Positions 1 to 8,284 of a stretch of DNA of 58,379 bases are shown here, piece by piece (position 1 is the first letter of the stretch; each line of letters starts with the position of its first letter). Both the position numbers and the translations under genes were made by a program. Under the pieces are notes generated by a model, which ran no database searches, was not told where the DNA came from, and was given only the letters and a program-made list of their open reading frames with translations. Origin of the DNA: Clostridium oryzae (GTDB taxonomy: Bacteria > Bacillota > Clostridia > Clostridiales > Clostridiaceae); the NCBI RefSeq assembly GCF_002029235.1, contig NZ_MZGV01000029.1, forward strand, positions 1 to 58,379, given 5' to 3'.

Positions 1-24
1 GATAAATATTGAGGAGGTGTAAAT

Positions 25-1134
25 ATGTTAAGAAGAGTATTGAGAGGAATATATACCGTTATTGGACTTATTATTGGATTTATATTAGGTACCATATTAT
101 TAAAAACTGATTATCTAAAAAATTTAAAATACTTCAAGGATAATTCGGTAGACTCAGTATTGCTGCTATTATTTTTAGCTTTATTTGTTGCCGCTATAAT
201 GTTTTTAATAACACCAATAATAAATAACGTAATGAAGAAAATGCTTGATCACATTGAAAAAAGTATACAGAAGTTACCTGCTAATGTAATTTTATTTGGT
301 ACCATCGGTGCAGTTGTAGGACTTATTATTGCATCACTTATAACAAACGTTTTAAATAGAATACCATATATAGGTATTCTAATATCACTAATTGTTAATT
401 TGCTAATGGGGATTATTGGCGCTGATATAGCTATTAAAAAGAGAGACGATATAATACCTATCTTTTTTAATATAAAAAAGATAGGTACGGGGAAAGAAAA
501 GAAAGCCAAAGCCGCTATAAAATCCCCTCCAAAGGTTCTAGATACTTCTGTAATAATTGATGGAAGAATATTTGATATCTGCCAAACTGGATTTATTGAA
601 GGACCACTCGTAATACCTAATTTTGTACTTATAGAACTAAGACACATAGCCGATTCGGCAGATGGACTTAAACGTAATAGAGGAAGAAGAGGATTAGATG
701 TTCTTAATAAGATACAAAAGGAATTGGATTTAGATGTAATAATAAGCGAGAAGGACTTTCCTAATATAGCAGAAGTGGATAATAAATTATTAAAGTTAGC
801 TCAAAGTATGGATGGCAAAGTAATAACTAATGATTATAATTTAAATAAAGTTGCTGAATTTCAAGGAGTGAGCGTATTAAATATAAATGAACTAGCTAAT
901 GCAATAAAGCCCATAGTTCTTCCAGGAGAAGAAATGACGATACAGATTGTAAAGGATGGCAAGGAATCAGGACAGGGAATAGCATATCTTGATGATGGTA
1001 CAATGATAGTAGTTGAGGGTGGAAGAAAATTTATGGGTGCCACAATAGATGTTATTGTTACATCAGTTCTTCAGACGGCTGCAGGCAGAATGATATTTGC
1101 TAAACAGAAGGATGCGTTAGAACGAGCAAATTAA
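25..1134 (+). CDS. PIN/TRAM domain membrane protein (YacL-like)
   Basis: A 369-residue protein starting at an ATG 9 bases after GAGGAGGTG. The first ~135 residues hold about four hydrophobic segments (near 10-25, 45-65, 88-108, 115-135). A PIN nuclease-like domain follows (~170-285), beginning with VLDTSVIIDGR and carrying further acidic residues (LIELRHIAD, ITNDYNLNKVA). The last ~60 residues match a TRAM RNA-binding domain. This order is that of B. subtilis YacL and clostridial homologues, membrane proteins of uncertain RNA-related function that usually sit just upstream of ispD. Here no ispD follows; proS comes next after a terminator. Family assignment is firm; the function is inferred from the domains. 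Confidence 0.93.
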   Translation: MLRRVLRGIYTVIGLIIGFILGTILLKTDYLKNLKYFKDNSVDSVLLLLFLALFVAAIMFLITPIINNVMKKMLDHIEKSIQKLPANVILFGTIGAVVGLIIASLITNVLNRIPYIGILISLIVNLLMGIIGADIAIKKRDDIIPIFFNIKKIGTGKEKKAKAAIKSPPKVLDTSVIIDGRIFDICQTGFIEGPLVIPNFVLIELRHIADSADGLKRNRGRRGLDVLNKIQKELDLDVIISEKDFPNIAEVDNKLLKLAQSMDGKVITNDYNLNKVAEFQGVSVLNINELANAIKPIVLPGEEMTIQIVKDGKESGQGIAYLDDGTMIVVEGGRKFMGATIDVIVTSVLQTAAGRMIFAKQKDALERAN

Positions 1135-1267
1135 TTTCGCAGAATTGTATAAATAGTTGTAACAGAACAATTTATAGTATTAGATGCATGTTCAAAGTAG
1201 TTTATCGAAAGTTTAATGTCGGCAAATACGTTAATATATGAGTTACAACTTAGTAAGTACCATGATT

Positions 1268-1298
1268 AAATTCGCCCCTAAAAAGTGGGCGGATTTTT
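1268..1298 (+). terminator. Rho-independent terminator after the PIN/TRAM gene
   Basis: A ten-pair stem (1268-1277 with 1287-1296, one T-G pair) and a nine-base loop end in a T run. It separates the PIN/TRAM gene from proS. The gap 1135-1267 before it has no convincing gene, only a weaker hairpin at about 1151-1177. Confidence 0.75.
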
Positions 1299-1371
1299 CA
1301 TTGTATAACAAATCATAGATTAGTTTAAATCAATGATAATTATTAATATATGATGTTTGGAGGAAATACTA

Positions 1372-2811
1372 ATGTCTAAGAATAGTAAGAAAATGGTTGA
1401 AGCAATAACTGACATGGAAAAGGATTTTGCGCAATGGTATACAGATATTGTTAAGAAAGCAGAGCTGATTGATTATGCCACAGTAAAAGGATGCATGATA
1501 ATAAGACCTTATGGATATGCTATATGGGAGAATATACAGAAAGATCTCGATAGAAGATTTAAGGAAACTGGACATGAGAATGTATATATGCCCATGTTTA
1601 TTCCTGAATCGCTACTTAAAAAAGAAAAAGATCATGTAGAAGGTTTTGCGCCAGAGGTTGCATGGATTACACATTTCGGAGAAGACAAACTGTCAGAAAG
1701 ACTTTGTGTAAGACCCACTTCAGAAACTTTATTCTGTGAACATTATTCTAAGATAGTTCAATCATATAATGACTTACCTAAATTATATAATCAATGGTGT
1801 TCTGTAGTAAGATGCGAGAAAACTACAAGACCGTTTTTGAGAACTACTGAGTTCTTATGGCAGGAAGGTCACACTGTACATGCTACTGCTGAAGAAGCTG
1901 AAGAAGAAACAATAAGAATGCTTAATCTTTACGCCAAACATTGTGAAGAAGTACTTGCTATACCGGTAATAAAAGGTCAAAAAACTGATAAAGAAAAATT
2001 TGCGGGAGCTAAAGCTACTTATACCATTGAGAGTCTTATGCATGATGGAAAAGCACTCCAGACAGGTACTTCGCATAATTTTGGAGATAATTTTGCTAAA
2101 GCATTTAACATACAATATACTGATAAAAATGGTAAATTACAATATGTAAGTGAAACTTCATGGGGTATGACGACAAGATTAATAGGCGCTGTAATAATGG
2201 TTCATGGAGATAATAATGGATTAGTTTTACCTCCTAAGATAGCACCTATTCAGTTGGTAATAGTCCCTATCGCACAACATAAAGCAGGTGTTCTAGAAGA
2301 AGCAGATGAACTAAATAAAAGACTTAAAAGCATTGTAAGAACTAAACTTGATAAGACTGATAAGATGCCGGGTTGGAAATTTGCGGAGTATGAGATGAAA
2401 GGTGTACCGTTGAGACTTGAAATAGGACCTAAAGATATAGAAAATAATCAATGCATACTTGTGAGAAGGGATACATTGGAAAAGGTGACTGTTTCTTTAG
2501 ATAAAACAGAGGAAATTATAATAGACTTATTAGATAAAATACAAAGAGATATGCTACAGAGGGCTAGAAAAAACAGAGATGAGCATACTTATGCGGTAAA
2601 GACTATGAAAGAGTTTGAAGAAAAAATAGAAAAGACACCCGGATTTATTAAAGCTATGTGGTGCGGAGAAAAAGAATGCGAGGATAAGATAAAAGATGAG
2701 ACAGCAGCCACTTCCAGATGTATTCCATTTGAACAGGAAACAATAAGCAATACATGTGTATGTTGCGGTAAAAAGGCAAAATATATGCTATATTGGGGTA
2801 AGGCATATTAA
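1372..2811 (+). CDS. proS: Prolyl-tRNA synthetase, short (archaeal/eukaryote-like) type
   Basis: Charges tRNA-Pro with proline in the cytoplasm. The 479-residue protein is a class II synthetase. Motif 2 shows as [17 protein letters not shown] near residue 150, after RPTSETLF, and an anticodon-binding domain starts near 280. The C-terminal zinc-binding-like extension has CGEKEC and CVCCGKK and ends in Tyr. The long bacterial editing insertion is absent, which marks the ProS type 3 form. ATG 1372 is preceded by GGAGGA at 1359-1364; an upstream in-frame TTG at 1357 lies on top of that site and is rejected. No T-box sequence is visible in the 70-base leader. In related genomes cysS usually follows; here it does not. 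Confidence 0.96.
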   Translation: MSKNSKKMVEAITDMEKDFAQWYTDIVKKAELIDYATVKGCMIIRPYGYAIWENIQKDLDRRFKETGHENVYMPMFIPESLLKKEKDHVEGFAPEVAWITHFGEDKLSERLCVRPTSETLFCEHYSKIVQSYNDLPKLYNQWCSVVRCEKTTRPFLRTTEFLWQEGHTVHATAEEAEEETIRMLNLYAKHCEEVLAIPVIKGQKTDKEKFAGAKATYTIESLMHDGKALQTGTSHNFGDNFAKAFNIQYTDKNGKLQYVSETSWGMTTRLIGAVIMVHGDNNGLVLPPKIAPIQLVIVPIAQHKAGVLEEADELNKRLKSIVRTKLDKTDKMPGWKFAEYEMKGVPLRLEIGPKDIENNQCILVRRDTLEKVTVSLDKTEEIIIDLLDKIQRDMLQRARKNRDEHTYAVKTMKEFEEKIEKTPGFIKAMWCGEKECEDKIKDETAATSRCIPFEQETISNTCVCCGKKAKYMLYWGKAY

Positions 2812-2818
2812 ATTAGAT

Positions 2819-2850
2819 AACTGCAGTGATAAATAGACTGCAGTTTATTT
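2819..2850 (+). terminator. Terminator after proS
   Basis: A nine-pair stem with a CTGCAG core (2819-2827 with 2837-2845) and a nine-base loop is followed by TTATTTATT. It lies just after the proS stop. The rest of the gap to 3018 shows no gene I can support, although cysS would be expected here in many clostridia. Confidence 0.65.
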
Positions 2851-3018
2851 ATTCATTAGGTGGAAGATATGGCTCAGGAAGCGTTTTGTTCTTGTTGATG
2901 CTGTATAAGGTAAGATATACTATTAATATTATAAAGGATGAGAAGCTATAATAATTAAGAAAGTTGTAGAGTTAATGAGATTAGAAGTGATATAATTAGA
3001 ATACATGTTATCAGCAAA

Positions 3019-3047
3019 TTGATAAACATATGCAACATAAATATATA
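3019..3047 (+). promoter_or_regulatory. Sigma-A-type promoter for mrnC
   Basis: TTGATA at 3019, a 17-base spacer and TATATA at 3042. The start of transcription would fall near 3054. This places the ATG at 3053 at or before the transcript end and supports the downstream TTG as the mrnC start. Confidence 0.5.
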
Positions 3048-3073
3048 TTTTAATGAAAATTGGGAGTTATAAA

Positions 3074-3523
3074 TTGATTAATAATTATTTTGATAAGTTA
3101 TTGACTAAAAATGAAGCACGAAGAATGAATCCATTATCTTTAGCTTTTATAGGAGATGCAGTTTTTGAAATTGTTGTAAGAAAGAAATTAATACTTGAGA
3201 ATAGTGAGTTGTCTGCTCATAAATTACATGTTAAAGCTATAAGTTATGTTAAAGCACATGCACAGAGTTCATTCATGAAAGTACTAGAAGCTCATTTGAA
3301 TGATGAAGAAAATATGATGTATAAAAGAGGCAGAAATGCAAAATCACCAACTGTACCTAAAAATGCTAATGTTACAGAATATAGAGTTGCTACTGGTTTT
3401 GAAACACTTATGGGATATCTTTATATTATTGGTGATTATAAAAGAATAGAGGAACTTATAGATATAATATTCAATCAGCAGGATGATGAAAAGGAGATAG
3501 ATAAGAATGGCGTGGGACGATAG
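3074..3523 (+). CDS. mrnC: Mini-ribonuclease III (MrnC)
   Basis: An RNase III-like catalytic domain without the double-stranded RNA-binding domain. In B. subtilis this enzyme matures 23S rRNA ends. The protein is about 149 residues. The family core FIGDAVFE supplies the catalytic acidic residues, and the middle is basic and helical (MMYKRGRNAKSPTVPKNA). I chose TTG 3074 because GGGAG at 3062-3066 is well spaced from it. An in-frame ATG at 3053 has no ribosome binding site and coincides with the predicted transcription start. The 3' end overlaps rlmB by 17 bases, so the two are translationally linked. Confidence 0.9.
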   Translation: MINNYFDKLLTKNEARRMNPLSLAFIGDAVFEIVVRKKLILENSELSAHKLHVKAISYVKAHAQSSFMKVLEAHLNDEENMMYKRGRNAKSPTVPKNANVTEYRVATGFETLMGYLYIIGDYKRIEELIDIIFNQQDDEKEIDKNGVGR

Positions 3524-4319
3524 TAAAAGTAGATACTCAAAGAATAAAAATGATAAAACAGATAGAAGAGAAAAGGATTATATTGATGAGAATATCATAC
3601 AAGGAAGGAATGCAATAATTGAAGCAATTAAAAGTGGTAAGACTATAGAAAGTATTTTAATTGCTAAAGGCGAGAGAGAAGGAAATATAAATGTAATATA
3701 CGCTTTGGCTAAGGAAAAAGATATTGTAATAAAAGAGGTAGATAAGAGAAAACTTGATGCATTATGCGGTCAAGGCAGTCATCAAGGTGTAGTAGCTAAG
3801 ACAACACCATACTCATATTGTGAGCTCGAGGATATATTAAAAGTTGCTGAAGAAAAAGGAGAAGATCCATTCATAATAATATTAGATGAAATAGAGGATC
3901 CGCATAACATGGGTTCTATAATTAGATCTGCTGAAATATTTGGAGCTCATGGTATAGTAATACCTAAAAGAAGAAATGTTGGAGTTACACCTTCTGTATA
4001 TAAATCCAGTGTTGGGGCTGTAGAATACATAAAGATAGCTAAGGTTACAAATGTAAATTCAGCAATAGATAATCTTAAAAGCAAAGGAATATGGGTATAT
4101 GGATGCCATATGGAAGGCAGTGTCTCAAGTGATAAAGTAAATCTTAATGGGCCTGTTGCACTGGTAGTAGGCAATGAAGGTAAAGGCATATCCAGACTTA
4201 CAAAGGAAAAATGTGATGTTTTAGTCAAGATACCAATGGCAGGAAAGATAAATTCTCTTAATGCTTCTGTAGCTGCAGGCATAATGATGTATGAAGTACT
4301 TAAAAGCAGGTTAAAATAG
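3507..4319 (+). CDS. rlmB: 23S rRNA (guanosine-2'-O)-methyltransferase RlmB/TrmH family
   Basis: A SPOUT-class SAM-dependent 2'-O-methyltransferase of 270 residues. A charged, lysine-rich N-terminus (~1-30) precedes an L30e-like substrate-binding domain (~30-105), then the catalytic knot domain. Knot motifs visible are HNMGSIIRSAEIFGA, LVVGNEGKGIS and SLNASVAAGIMMYE, in SPOUT motif 1-3 order. ATG 3507 follows AAGGAGATAG and lies inside the end of mrnC. The order mrnC-rlmB-yacP-sigH is the standard Firmicutes cassette. The exact rRNA position modified cannot be read from sequence. Confidence 0.93.
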   Translation: MAWDDSKSRYSKNKNDKTDRREKDYIDENIIQGRNAIIEAIKSGKTIESILIAKGEREGNINVIYALAKEKDIVIKEVDKRKLDALCGQGSHQGVVAKTTPYSYCELEDILKVAEEKGEDPFIIILDEIEDPHNMGSIIRSAEIFGAHGIVIPKRRNVGVTPSVYKSSVGAVEYIKIAKVTNVNSAIDNLKSKGIWVYGCHMEGSVSSDKVNLNGPVALVVGNEGKGISRLTKEKCDVLVKIPMAGKINSLNASVAAGIMMYEVLKSRLK

Positions 4320-4341
4320 TTATTTTAGTTAGAGGGTAGAA

Positions 4342-4851
4342 GTGAGAATAATTTTTGTTGATGGATACAATGTAATTAATTCTTGGCCCGAGTTAAATGA
4401 TATAAAAAAGTACAGTTATGAAAAAGCTAGGCAGAAGTTGATTGAAATGTTGCAGGAATATGCTGCATATAAAGGATATAAGCTGGTTCTTGTTTTTGAC
4501 GGACATAAATTACAAGGTAACCTAGGAAGTAAAGAAAGAGTAAGTGGGATAACTGTAGTCTTCACAAAAGAGAATGAAACCGCTGATAATTATATTGAAA
4601 AATCAGTAAATGATATTGGCAAAAATCAGGATATATGTGTGGTTACATCTGATGCTATGGAGCAAATGGTTATTTTTCAAAGAGGCGCGACGAGAATGTC
4701 ATCCGCGGAATTTCATCTTGAAGTTCAAGATGCGAGGAAGTCGATAAAGAAGAAAATAGAAGGAATGCCATCTATTCAAAGGAATGTTTTGGAAGAAAGG
4801 ATAGATAAAGACATATTGGAAAAACTTGAGAAAATTCGCAGGAACCATTGA
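4342..4851 (+). CDS. rae1: NYN-domain ribosome-associated endoribonuclease (YacP/Rae1)
   Basis: A 169-residue PIN-like NYN nuclease. In B. subtilis the orthologue Rae1 cuts certain mRNAs in the ribosomal A site. It opens with FVDGYNVINSWPEL and has VFDGHKL near residue 53, FTKENETADNYIE near 75, and VVTSDAMEQMVIFQRGA near 105. These carry the acidic metal-binding residues of the family. It starts at GTG 4342 after AGAGGGT. It lies between rlmB and sigH with short gaps, as in other Firmicutes. The activity is inferred from orthology and position. Confidence 0.88.
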   Translation: MRIIFVDGYNVINSWPELNDIKKYSYEKARQKLIEMLQEYAAYKGYKLVLVFDGHKLQGNLGSKERVSGITVVFTKENETADNYIEKSVNDIGKNQDICVVTSDAMEQMVIFQRGATRMSSAEFHLEVQDARKSIKKKIEGMPSIQRNVLEERIDKDILEKLEKIRRNH

Positions 4852-4857
4852 TTTTAC

Positions 4858-4886
4858 TTGACTTATATATACTCTGAAAGTATAAT
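4858..4886 (+). promoter_or_regulatory. Sigma-A-type promoter for sigH
   Basis: TTGACT at 4858, a 17-base spacer and a perfect TATAAT at 4881-4886. Transcription should begin near 4893, giving a ~30-base leader to the chosen sigH start. Confidence 0.8.
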
Positions 4887-4921
4887 TGGAATTAAGACTT
4901 TGTAATAAGTGGGGTGATAAT

Positions 4922-5563
4922 TTGGATGAGAGGGGAAGCATGTTAAAAACGTTTACCTGCTTTAGTGATAAGCTTGATGAGGAAGTAGTCATTGAGGCGA
5001 AAAAAGGTAATAAAGGTGCACAGGAATATCTTATTAATAAATATAATTCTTTTGTTAAAGCTAAAGCGAAGTCCTACTTTTTAATAGGAGCGGATAAGGA
5101 AGATATATATCAAGAAGGAATGATAGGCTTATATAAAGCTATCAGAGATTTTAAACCAGATAAACTTGCATCGTTTAAAGCGTTTGCCGAGCTATGTGTA
5201 ACTAGACAAATAATAACTGCTATAAAAACTGCTACCCGACAAAAACACATCCCTTTAAATACATATGTATCGCTTAATAAGCCTATATATGATGATGAAT
5301 CTGATAGGACATTGCTAGATATACTGTCAAGTATAAAAGTGTGTGATCCAGAAGAACTTGTAATAAGCCAAGAAGAAATGAAACATATTGAAACTGAAAT
5401 AGGTCAGGTTTTATCTGATTTAGAAATGGAAGTTCTTATGTCATATCTAGATGGAAAATCTTATCAAGAAATAGCATGTGATTTGGATAGGCAAGCTAAG
5501 TCTATAGATAATGCCCTTCAAAGGGTTAAAAGAAAATTAGAAAAATGTTTAAATGATAGGTGA
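4922..5563 (+). CDS. sigH: RNA polymerase sporulation sigma factor SigH
   Basis: A sigma-70 family factor of about 213 residues, orthologous to sigma-H, which drives entry into sporulation. Region 2 contains FLIGADKEDIYQEGMIGLYKAIRDF, typical of SigH; region 4 is the C-terminal helix-turn-helix (YLDGKSYQEIACDLDRQAKSIDNALQRVKRKLEK, in two segments). I chose TTG 4922 because GGGGTGAT lies three bases upstream. ATG 4940 is an alternative; a TTG at 4886 overlaps the -10 box and is excluded. It follows rae1 but has its own promoter. Its presence suggests a spore-forming lineage. Confidence 0.92.
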   Translation: MDERGSMLKTFTCFSDKLDEEVVIEAKKGNKGAQEYLINKYNSFVKAKAKSYFLIGADKEDIYQEGMIGLYKAIRDFKPDKLASFKAFAELCVTRQIITAIKTATRQKHIPLNTYVSLNKPIYDDESDRTLLDILSSIKVCDPEELVISQEEMKHIETEIGQVLSDLEMEVLMSYLDGKSYQEIACDLDRQAKSIDNALQRVKRKLEKCLNDR

Positions 5564-5571
5564 TTTATATA

Positions 5572-5600
5572 TTGACAAAATAATTAAAGCGTAGTAAAAT
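5572..5600 (+). promoter_or_regulatory. Strong promoter of the tRNA-Gly/tRNA-Thr/tuf unit
   Basis: Perfect TTGACA at 5572, a 17-base spacer and TAAAAT at 5595. It stands just downstream of sigH and 29 bases upstream of the first tRNA. No terminator is seen before tuf, so the tRNAs and tuf are probably one transcript. Confidence 0.85.
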
Positions 5601-5628
5601 TTTTAATTGTTGTACTATGAGATGCTAA

Positions 5629-5699
5629 GCGGGTGTAACTCAATGGTAGAGTGCTAGCTTCCCAAGCTAGTTACGAGGGTTCGATTCCCTTCACCCGCT
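5629..5699 (+). tRNA. tRNA-Gly (CCC)
   Basis: A full cloverleaf: acceptor GCGGGTG pairs with CACCCGC, a D-arm with GGTA loop, an anticodon stem CTAGC/GCTAG with loop TTCCCAA, and a T-arm GAGGG-TTCGATT-CCCTT. The anticodon is CCC and the discriminator base T, as expected for glycine. The CCA end is not encoded. Confidence 0.96.
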
Positions 5700-5708
5700 C
5701 TGGGAAAT

Positions 5709-5781
5709 GCCCATATGGCTCAGTCGGTAGAGCGTCACCTTGGTAAGGTGGAGGTCACCGGTTCAATCCCGGTTATGGGCT
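5709..5781 (+). tRNA. tRNA-Thr (GGU)
   Basis: Acceptor GCCCATA pairs with TATGGGC; D-stem GCTC/GAGC; anticodon stem TCACC/GGTGG with loop TTGGTAA, giving anticodon GGU; T-arm ACCGG-TTCAATC-CCGGT. It lies nine bases after tRNA-Gly and 65 bases before tuf. CCA is not encoded. Confidence 0.96.
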
Positions 5782-5846
5782 TCATTATACACAACACGCC
5801 AGGCAAAGTTTATTTGAAATATAATAGATTTAAGGAGGAAAATATA

Positions 5847-7040
5847 ATGGCAAAAGCAAAATATGAAAGAAATAAGCCCCATGTAAATATTGGAACAATC
5901 GGTCACGTAGACCATGGTAAGACAACATTAACAGCAGCAATCACAACAGTATTAGCAAAAAGGGGATATGCAGAAGCAACAAAATATGACCAGATAGATA
6001 AGGCACCAGAAGAAAAAGAAAGAGGAATCACAATAAATACAGCACACGTAGAATATCAGACAGATAATAGACACTATGCACATGTAGACTGTCCGGGACA
6101 TGCTGATTATGTTAAGAACATGATAACAGGAGCAGCACAGATGGATGGAGCAATATTAGTTGTAAGTGCAGCAGATGGTCCAATGCCACAGACAAGAGAG
6201 CATATACTACTAGCATCAAGAGTAGGAGTTGACTACATAGTAGTATTCTTAAATAAAGCAGATATGGTAGATGATCCAGAGTTGCTTGAATTAGTAGAGA
6301 TGGAAGTAAGAGAGTTGTTGAATGAGTATAACTTCCCAGGAGATGACATTCCAATAATAGTAGGAAGTGCATTAAAAGCATTGGAGAACCCAACAGATCC
6401 AGAAGCAACAAAATGCATAGACGAATTGATGGAAGCAGTAGATAGTTATATACCAACACCAGAAAGAGCAACAGATAAAGCATTCTTAATGCCAGTAGAA
6501 GATGTCTTCACAATAACAGGAAGAGGAACAGTTGCAACAGGAAGAGTAGAGACAGGAGTACTTCACGTAGGAGACGAAGTAGAAATCGTAGGATTAAGTG
6601 AAGAGAAGAAGAAGACAGTAGTAACAGGAGTAGAAATGTTCAGAAAGCTTCTTGATGAGGCACAGGCAGGAGATAATATAGGAGCATTACTAAGAGGAAT
6701 ACAGAGAACAGATATAGAGAGAGGCCAAGTATTATCAAAGCCAGGAACAGTACATCCGCATAAGAAGTTTGTAGGTCAGGTTTACGTATTAAAGAAAGAA
6801 GAAGGCGGAAGACATACACCATTCTTTGATGGATATAGACCACAGTTCTATTTCAGAACAACAGACGTAACAGGATCAATCAAGCTACCAGATGGAATGG
6901 AAATGGTAATGCCAGGAGATCATATCGATATGACAGTAGAACTAATCACTCAAGTAGCAATGGATGAAGGATTAAGATTTGCTATAAGAGAGGGCGGAAG
7001 AACAGTAGGTTCTGGAGTTGTTACTAGCATAATCGAATAG
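5847..7040 (+). CDS. tuf: Elongation factor Tu (first copy)
   Basis: GTPase that delivers aminoacyl-tRNA to the ribosome. 397 residues: G domain first, with [10 protein letters not shown] (P-loop), DCPGHADYV and NKADMVDD, then two beta-barrel domains. The start is ATG 5847 after AAGGAGGAAAATATA. The frame is open back into tRNA-Thr, but that extension only translates the tRNA. It differs from the second copy at 21726 by one residue (Pro185 here, Ala185 there) and about twenty mostly silent bases. The copies also share ~28 bases of leader and the hairpin after the stop. It is cotranscribed with two tRNAs. Confidence 0.98.
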   Translation: MAKAKYERNKPHVNIGTIGHVDHGKTTLTAAITTVLAKRGYAEATKYDQIDKAPEEKERGITINTAHVEYQTDNRHYAHVDCPGHADYVKNMITGAAQMDGAILVVSAADGPMPQTREHILLASRVGVDYIVVFLNKADMVDDPELLELVEMEVRELLNEYNFPGDDIPIIVGSALKALENPTDPEATKCIDELMEAVDSYIPTPERATDKAFLMPVEDVFTITGRGTVATGRVETGVLHVGDEVEIVGLSEEKKKTVVTGVEMFRKLLDEAQAGDNIGALLRGIQRTDIERGQVLSKPGTVHPHKKFVGQVYVLKKEEGGRHTPFFDGYRPQFYFRTTDVTGSIKLPDGMEMVMPGDHIDMTVELITQVAMDEGLRFAIREGGRTVGSGVVTSIIE

Positions 7041-7051
7041 GATGTTTTTTT

Positions 7052-7074
7052 AGGACACACTTTTAGTGTGTCCT
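7052..7074 (+). terminator. Hairpin after the first tuf
   Basis: A perfect nine-pair stem AGGACACAC/GTGTGTCCT with a five-base loop, twelve bases after the stop. A T run precedes the stem, but none follows, so it may stabilise the 3' end rather than terminate. The same hairpin follows the second tuf copy. Confidence 0.55.
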
Positions 7075-7113
7075 ATGAGAAATAATTATGAGAAATAATA
7101 TAGTATTACTATG

Positions 7114-7141
7114 TTGACAGTATATTGTATTATGTGATAAA
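7114..7141 (+). promoter_or_regulatory. Promoter before rpmG-secE-nusG
   Basis: Perfect TTGACA at 7114; a weaker -10 (GATAAA at 7136) sits 16 bases further. It precedes rpmG by about 70 bases and probably drives rpmG-secE-nusG and the L11/L10 genes. Confidence 0.55.
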
Positions 7142-7211
7142 TTAGTCTAGTGGTATGGATTGATAGGTTATACACCGTTGCTACAGACAAAAATTTGGAG
7201 GTGTAAATACA

Positions 7212-7361
7212 GTGAGGGTTAAAGTTACATTGGCCTGCACAGAGTGCAAACAAAGAAATTATGACACAATGAAGAATAAGAAAAATGATCCAGACAGACT
7301 TGAAATGAGAAAATACTGTAAATTTTGCCACAAACACACAATTCATAAAGAGACTAAATAG
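7212..7361 (+). CDS. rpmG: 50S ribosomal protein L33 (zinc-binding form)
   Basis: A 49-residue large-subunit protein. Two cysteine pairs, CTEC near residue 9 and CKFC near residue 36, show the C+ zinc-binding form. Start GTG 7212 follows GGAGGTG at 7197-7203. The place between tuf and secE is the usual one in Firmicutes. Zinc-lacking paralogues replace such proteins under zinc starvation in some Firmicutes; none lies here. Confidence 0.95.
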   Translation: MRVKVTLACTECKQRNYDTMKNKKNDPDRLEMRKYCKFCHKHTIHKETK

Positions 7362-7392
7362 TCTTTATAAATTTTAAGGATGTGAGTCATAG

Positions 7393-7626
7393 ATGGCTGT
7401 GGGGAAAGACGTTAAGGCTAAGGGAACAAATAAGAATATAATAGCTTCATTAATTAATGTTTTTAAAGAGTATAAAGCTGAAATAAAAAGAATAACATGG
7501 CCTACTAAAGACGAGTTTAAAAAAGCAGTTATAGCAGTAGCTGTTTTATGCACAATATATGTGGTTTATGTTGGAGTATTAGATTCGGCATTTAAGTCCC
7601 TCTTTGACTTGATATTTAGTAAATAA
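7393..7626 (+). CDS. secE: Protein translocase subunit SecE
   Basis: A 77-residue inner-membrane component of the SecYEG channel. The conserved amphipathic helix EYKAEIKRITWPTKDEF precedes a single membrane span of about 20 residues (AVIAVAVLCTIYVVYVGVL). This is the short, one-span form typical of Gram-positives. The ATG at 7393 follows AAGGATGTGAG. It lies between rpmG and nusG as in most bacteria; its partner secY is at 32562. Confidence 0.95.
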   Translation: MAVGKDVKAKGTNKNIIASLINVFKEYKAEIKRITWPTKDEFKKAVIAVAVLCTIYVVYVGVLDSAFKSLFDLIFSK

Positions 7627-7641
7627 CAACAAAAAGGAGGC

Positions 7642-7670
7642 AGGAATAGTATTTTGGAATGACTATTCCT
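7642..7670 (+). promoter_or_regulatory. Hairpin between the nusG Shine-Dalgarno and start codon
   Basis: AGGAATAGT (7642-7650) is the exact reverse complement of ACTATTCCT (7662-7670), with an 11-base loop. A strong AAAAAGGAGG ends at 7640. If the hairpin forms, that site is brought seven unpaired bases from ATG 7677. Another in-frame ATG (7659) lies at the 3' edge of the loop. See the finding on nusG initiation. Confidence 0.7.
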
Positions 7671-7676
7671 ATTGAT

Positions 7677-8198
7677 ATGAGTGAAAGAGCTAGATGGTAT
7701 GTAGTTCATACATACTCTGGTTATGAAAACAAGGTAAAGGCAAATCTTGAAAAAACAATAGAAAATAGAGGCTTACAGGAATTGGTATCTGATATTCAAG
7801 TACCAATGGAAGAGGTAGTAGAGGAAAAAGACGGAAAAAAGAAGATAAGTCAGAAGAAGATTTTTCCCGGATATGTTCTTATAAAAATGCTTATGAATGA
7901 TGATTCATGGTATGTTGTTCGTAATACCAGAGGAGTTACAGGATTTGTGGGACCGGGATCTAAGCCTGTTCCGCTTACTGATGAAGAAGTTGTTTCCATG
8001 GGAATAACAGAAAGACCTGTAGATATAGATATAGAGGTTAATGAGACAGTTAGAGTAATATCTGGGCCTTTAGAGAACTTTGCGGCTGTTATACAAGAGA
8101 TTAATATCGAAAAGCGTAAAGTCAAAGGACTTGTAGATATGTTTGGAAGAGAGACACCAGTCGAATTGGATTTTAACCAAATAGAAAAAATTGATTAA
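7677..8198 (+). CDS. nusG: Transcription termination/antitermination factor NusG
   Basis: A 173-residue transcription elongation factor that binds RNA polymerase. The NGN domain starts with ARWYVVHTYSGYENK and contains KIFPGYVLIKM and RNTRGVTGFVG; the KOW domain is at the C-terminus (ETVRVISGPLENFAAVI). The start is uncertain: ATG 7659 gives 179 residues, ATG 7677 gives 173, which better matches the usual family N-terminus. The only strong ribosome binding site (7631-7640) is too far from either unless the hairpin 7642-7670 folds. It lies in the conserved secE-nusG-rplK order. Confidence 0.93.
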   Translation: MSERARWYVVHTYSGYENKVKANLEKTIENRGLQELVSDIQVPMEEVVEEKDGKKKISQKKIFPGYVLIKMLMNDDSWYVVRNTRGVTGFVGPGSKPVPLTDEEVVSMGITERPVDIDIEVNETVRVISGPLENFAAVIQEINIEKRKVKGLVDMFGRETPVELDFNQIEKID

Positions 8199-8206
8199 TG
8201 TTAATA

Positions 8207-8231
8207 ACCTAGTAATTTTACTTAGGTTTTA
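8207..8231 (+). terminator. Possible attenuator hairpin before rplK
   Basis: ACCTA/TAGGT with an inner GTA/TAC and one bulge, followed by TTTTAATAT. It falls between nusG and the rplK leader element. The stem is weak, so partial termination is only possible. Confidence 0.35.
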
Positions 8232-8235
8232 ATAT

Positions 8236-8264
8236 GTGGGAGGGTAAATATCCCGTATAACCAC
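8236..8264 (+). promoter_or_regulatory. Putative L1-binding leader element before rplK
   Basis: GTGG pairs with CCAC around an inner GGG/CCC hairpin; it begins GTGGGAGGG and ends TATAACCAC, five bases before the rplK ribosome binding site. A near-copy stands before rplA at 8739. L1 represses the rplK-rplA mRNA in other bacteria. Assignment here is by position and similarity between the two copies. Confidence 0.55.
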
Positions 8265-8284
8265 TTTATAGGAGGTGTAAACAC

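Noticed and set aside
1135..1371. T-box leader for proS
   Set aside because: No GGGTGG-type antiterminator sequence or specifier layout is visible.
4886..4921. TTG start for SigH at 4886
   Set aside because: It overlaps the -10 box and precedes the predicted transcript start.
5715..5846. N-terminal extension of EF-Tu
   Set aside because: It translates the tRNA-Thr gene; the true start is ATG 5847 with a strong ribosome binding site and family-matching N-terminus.
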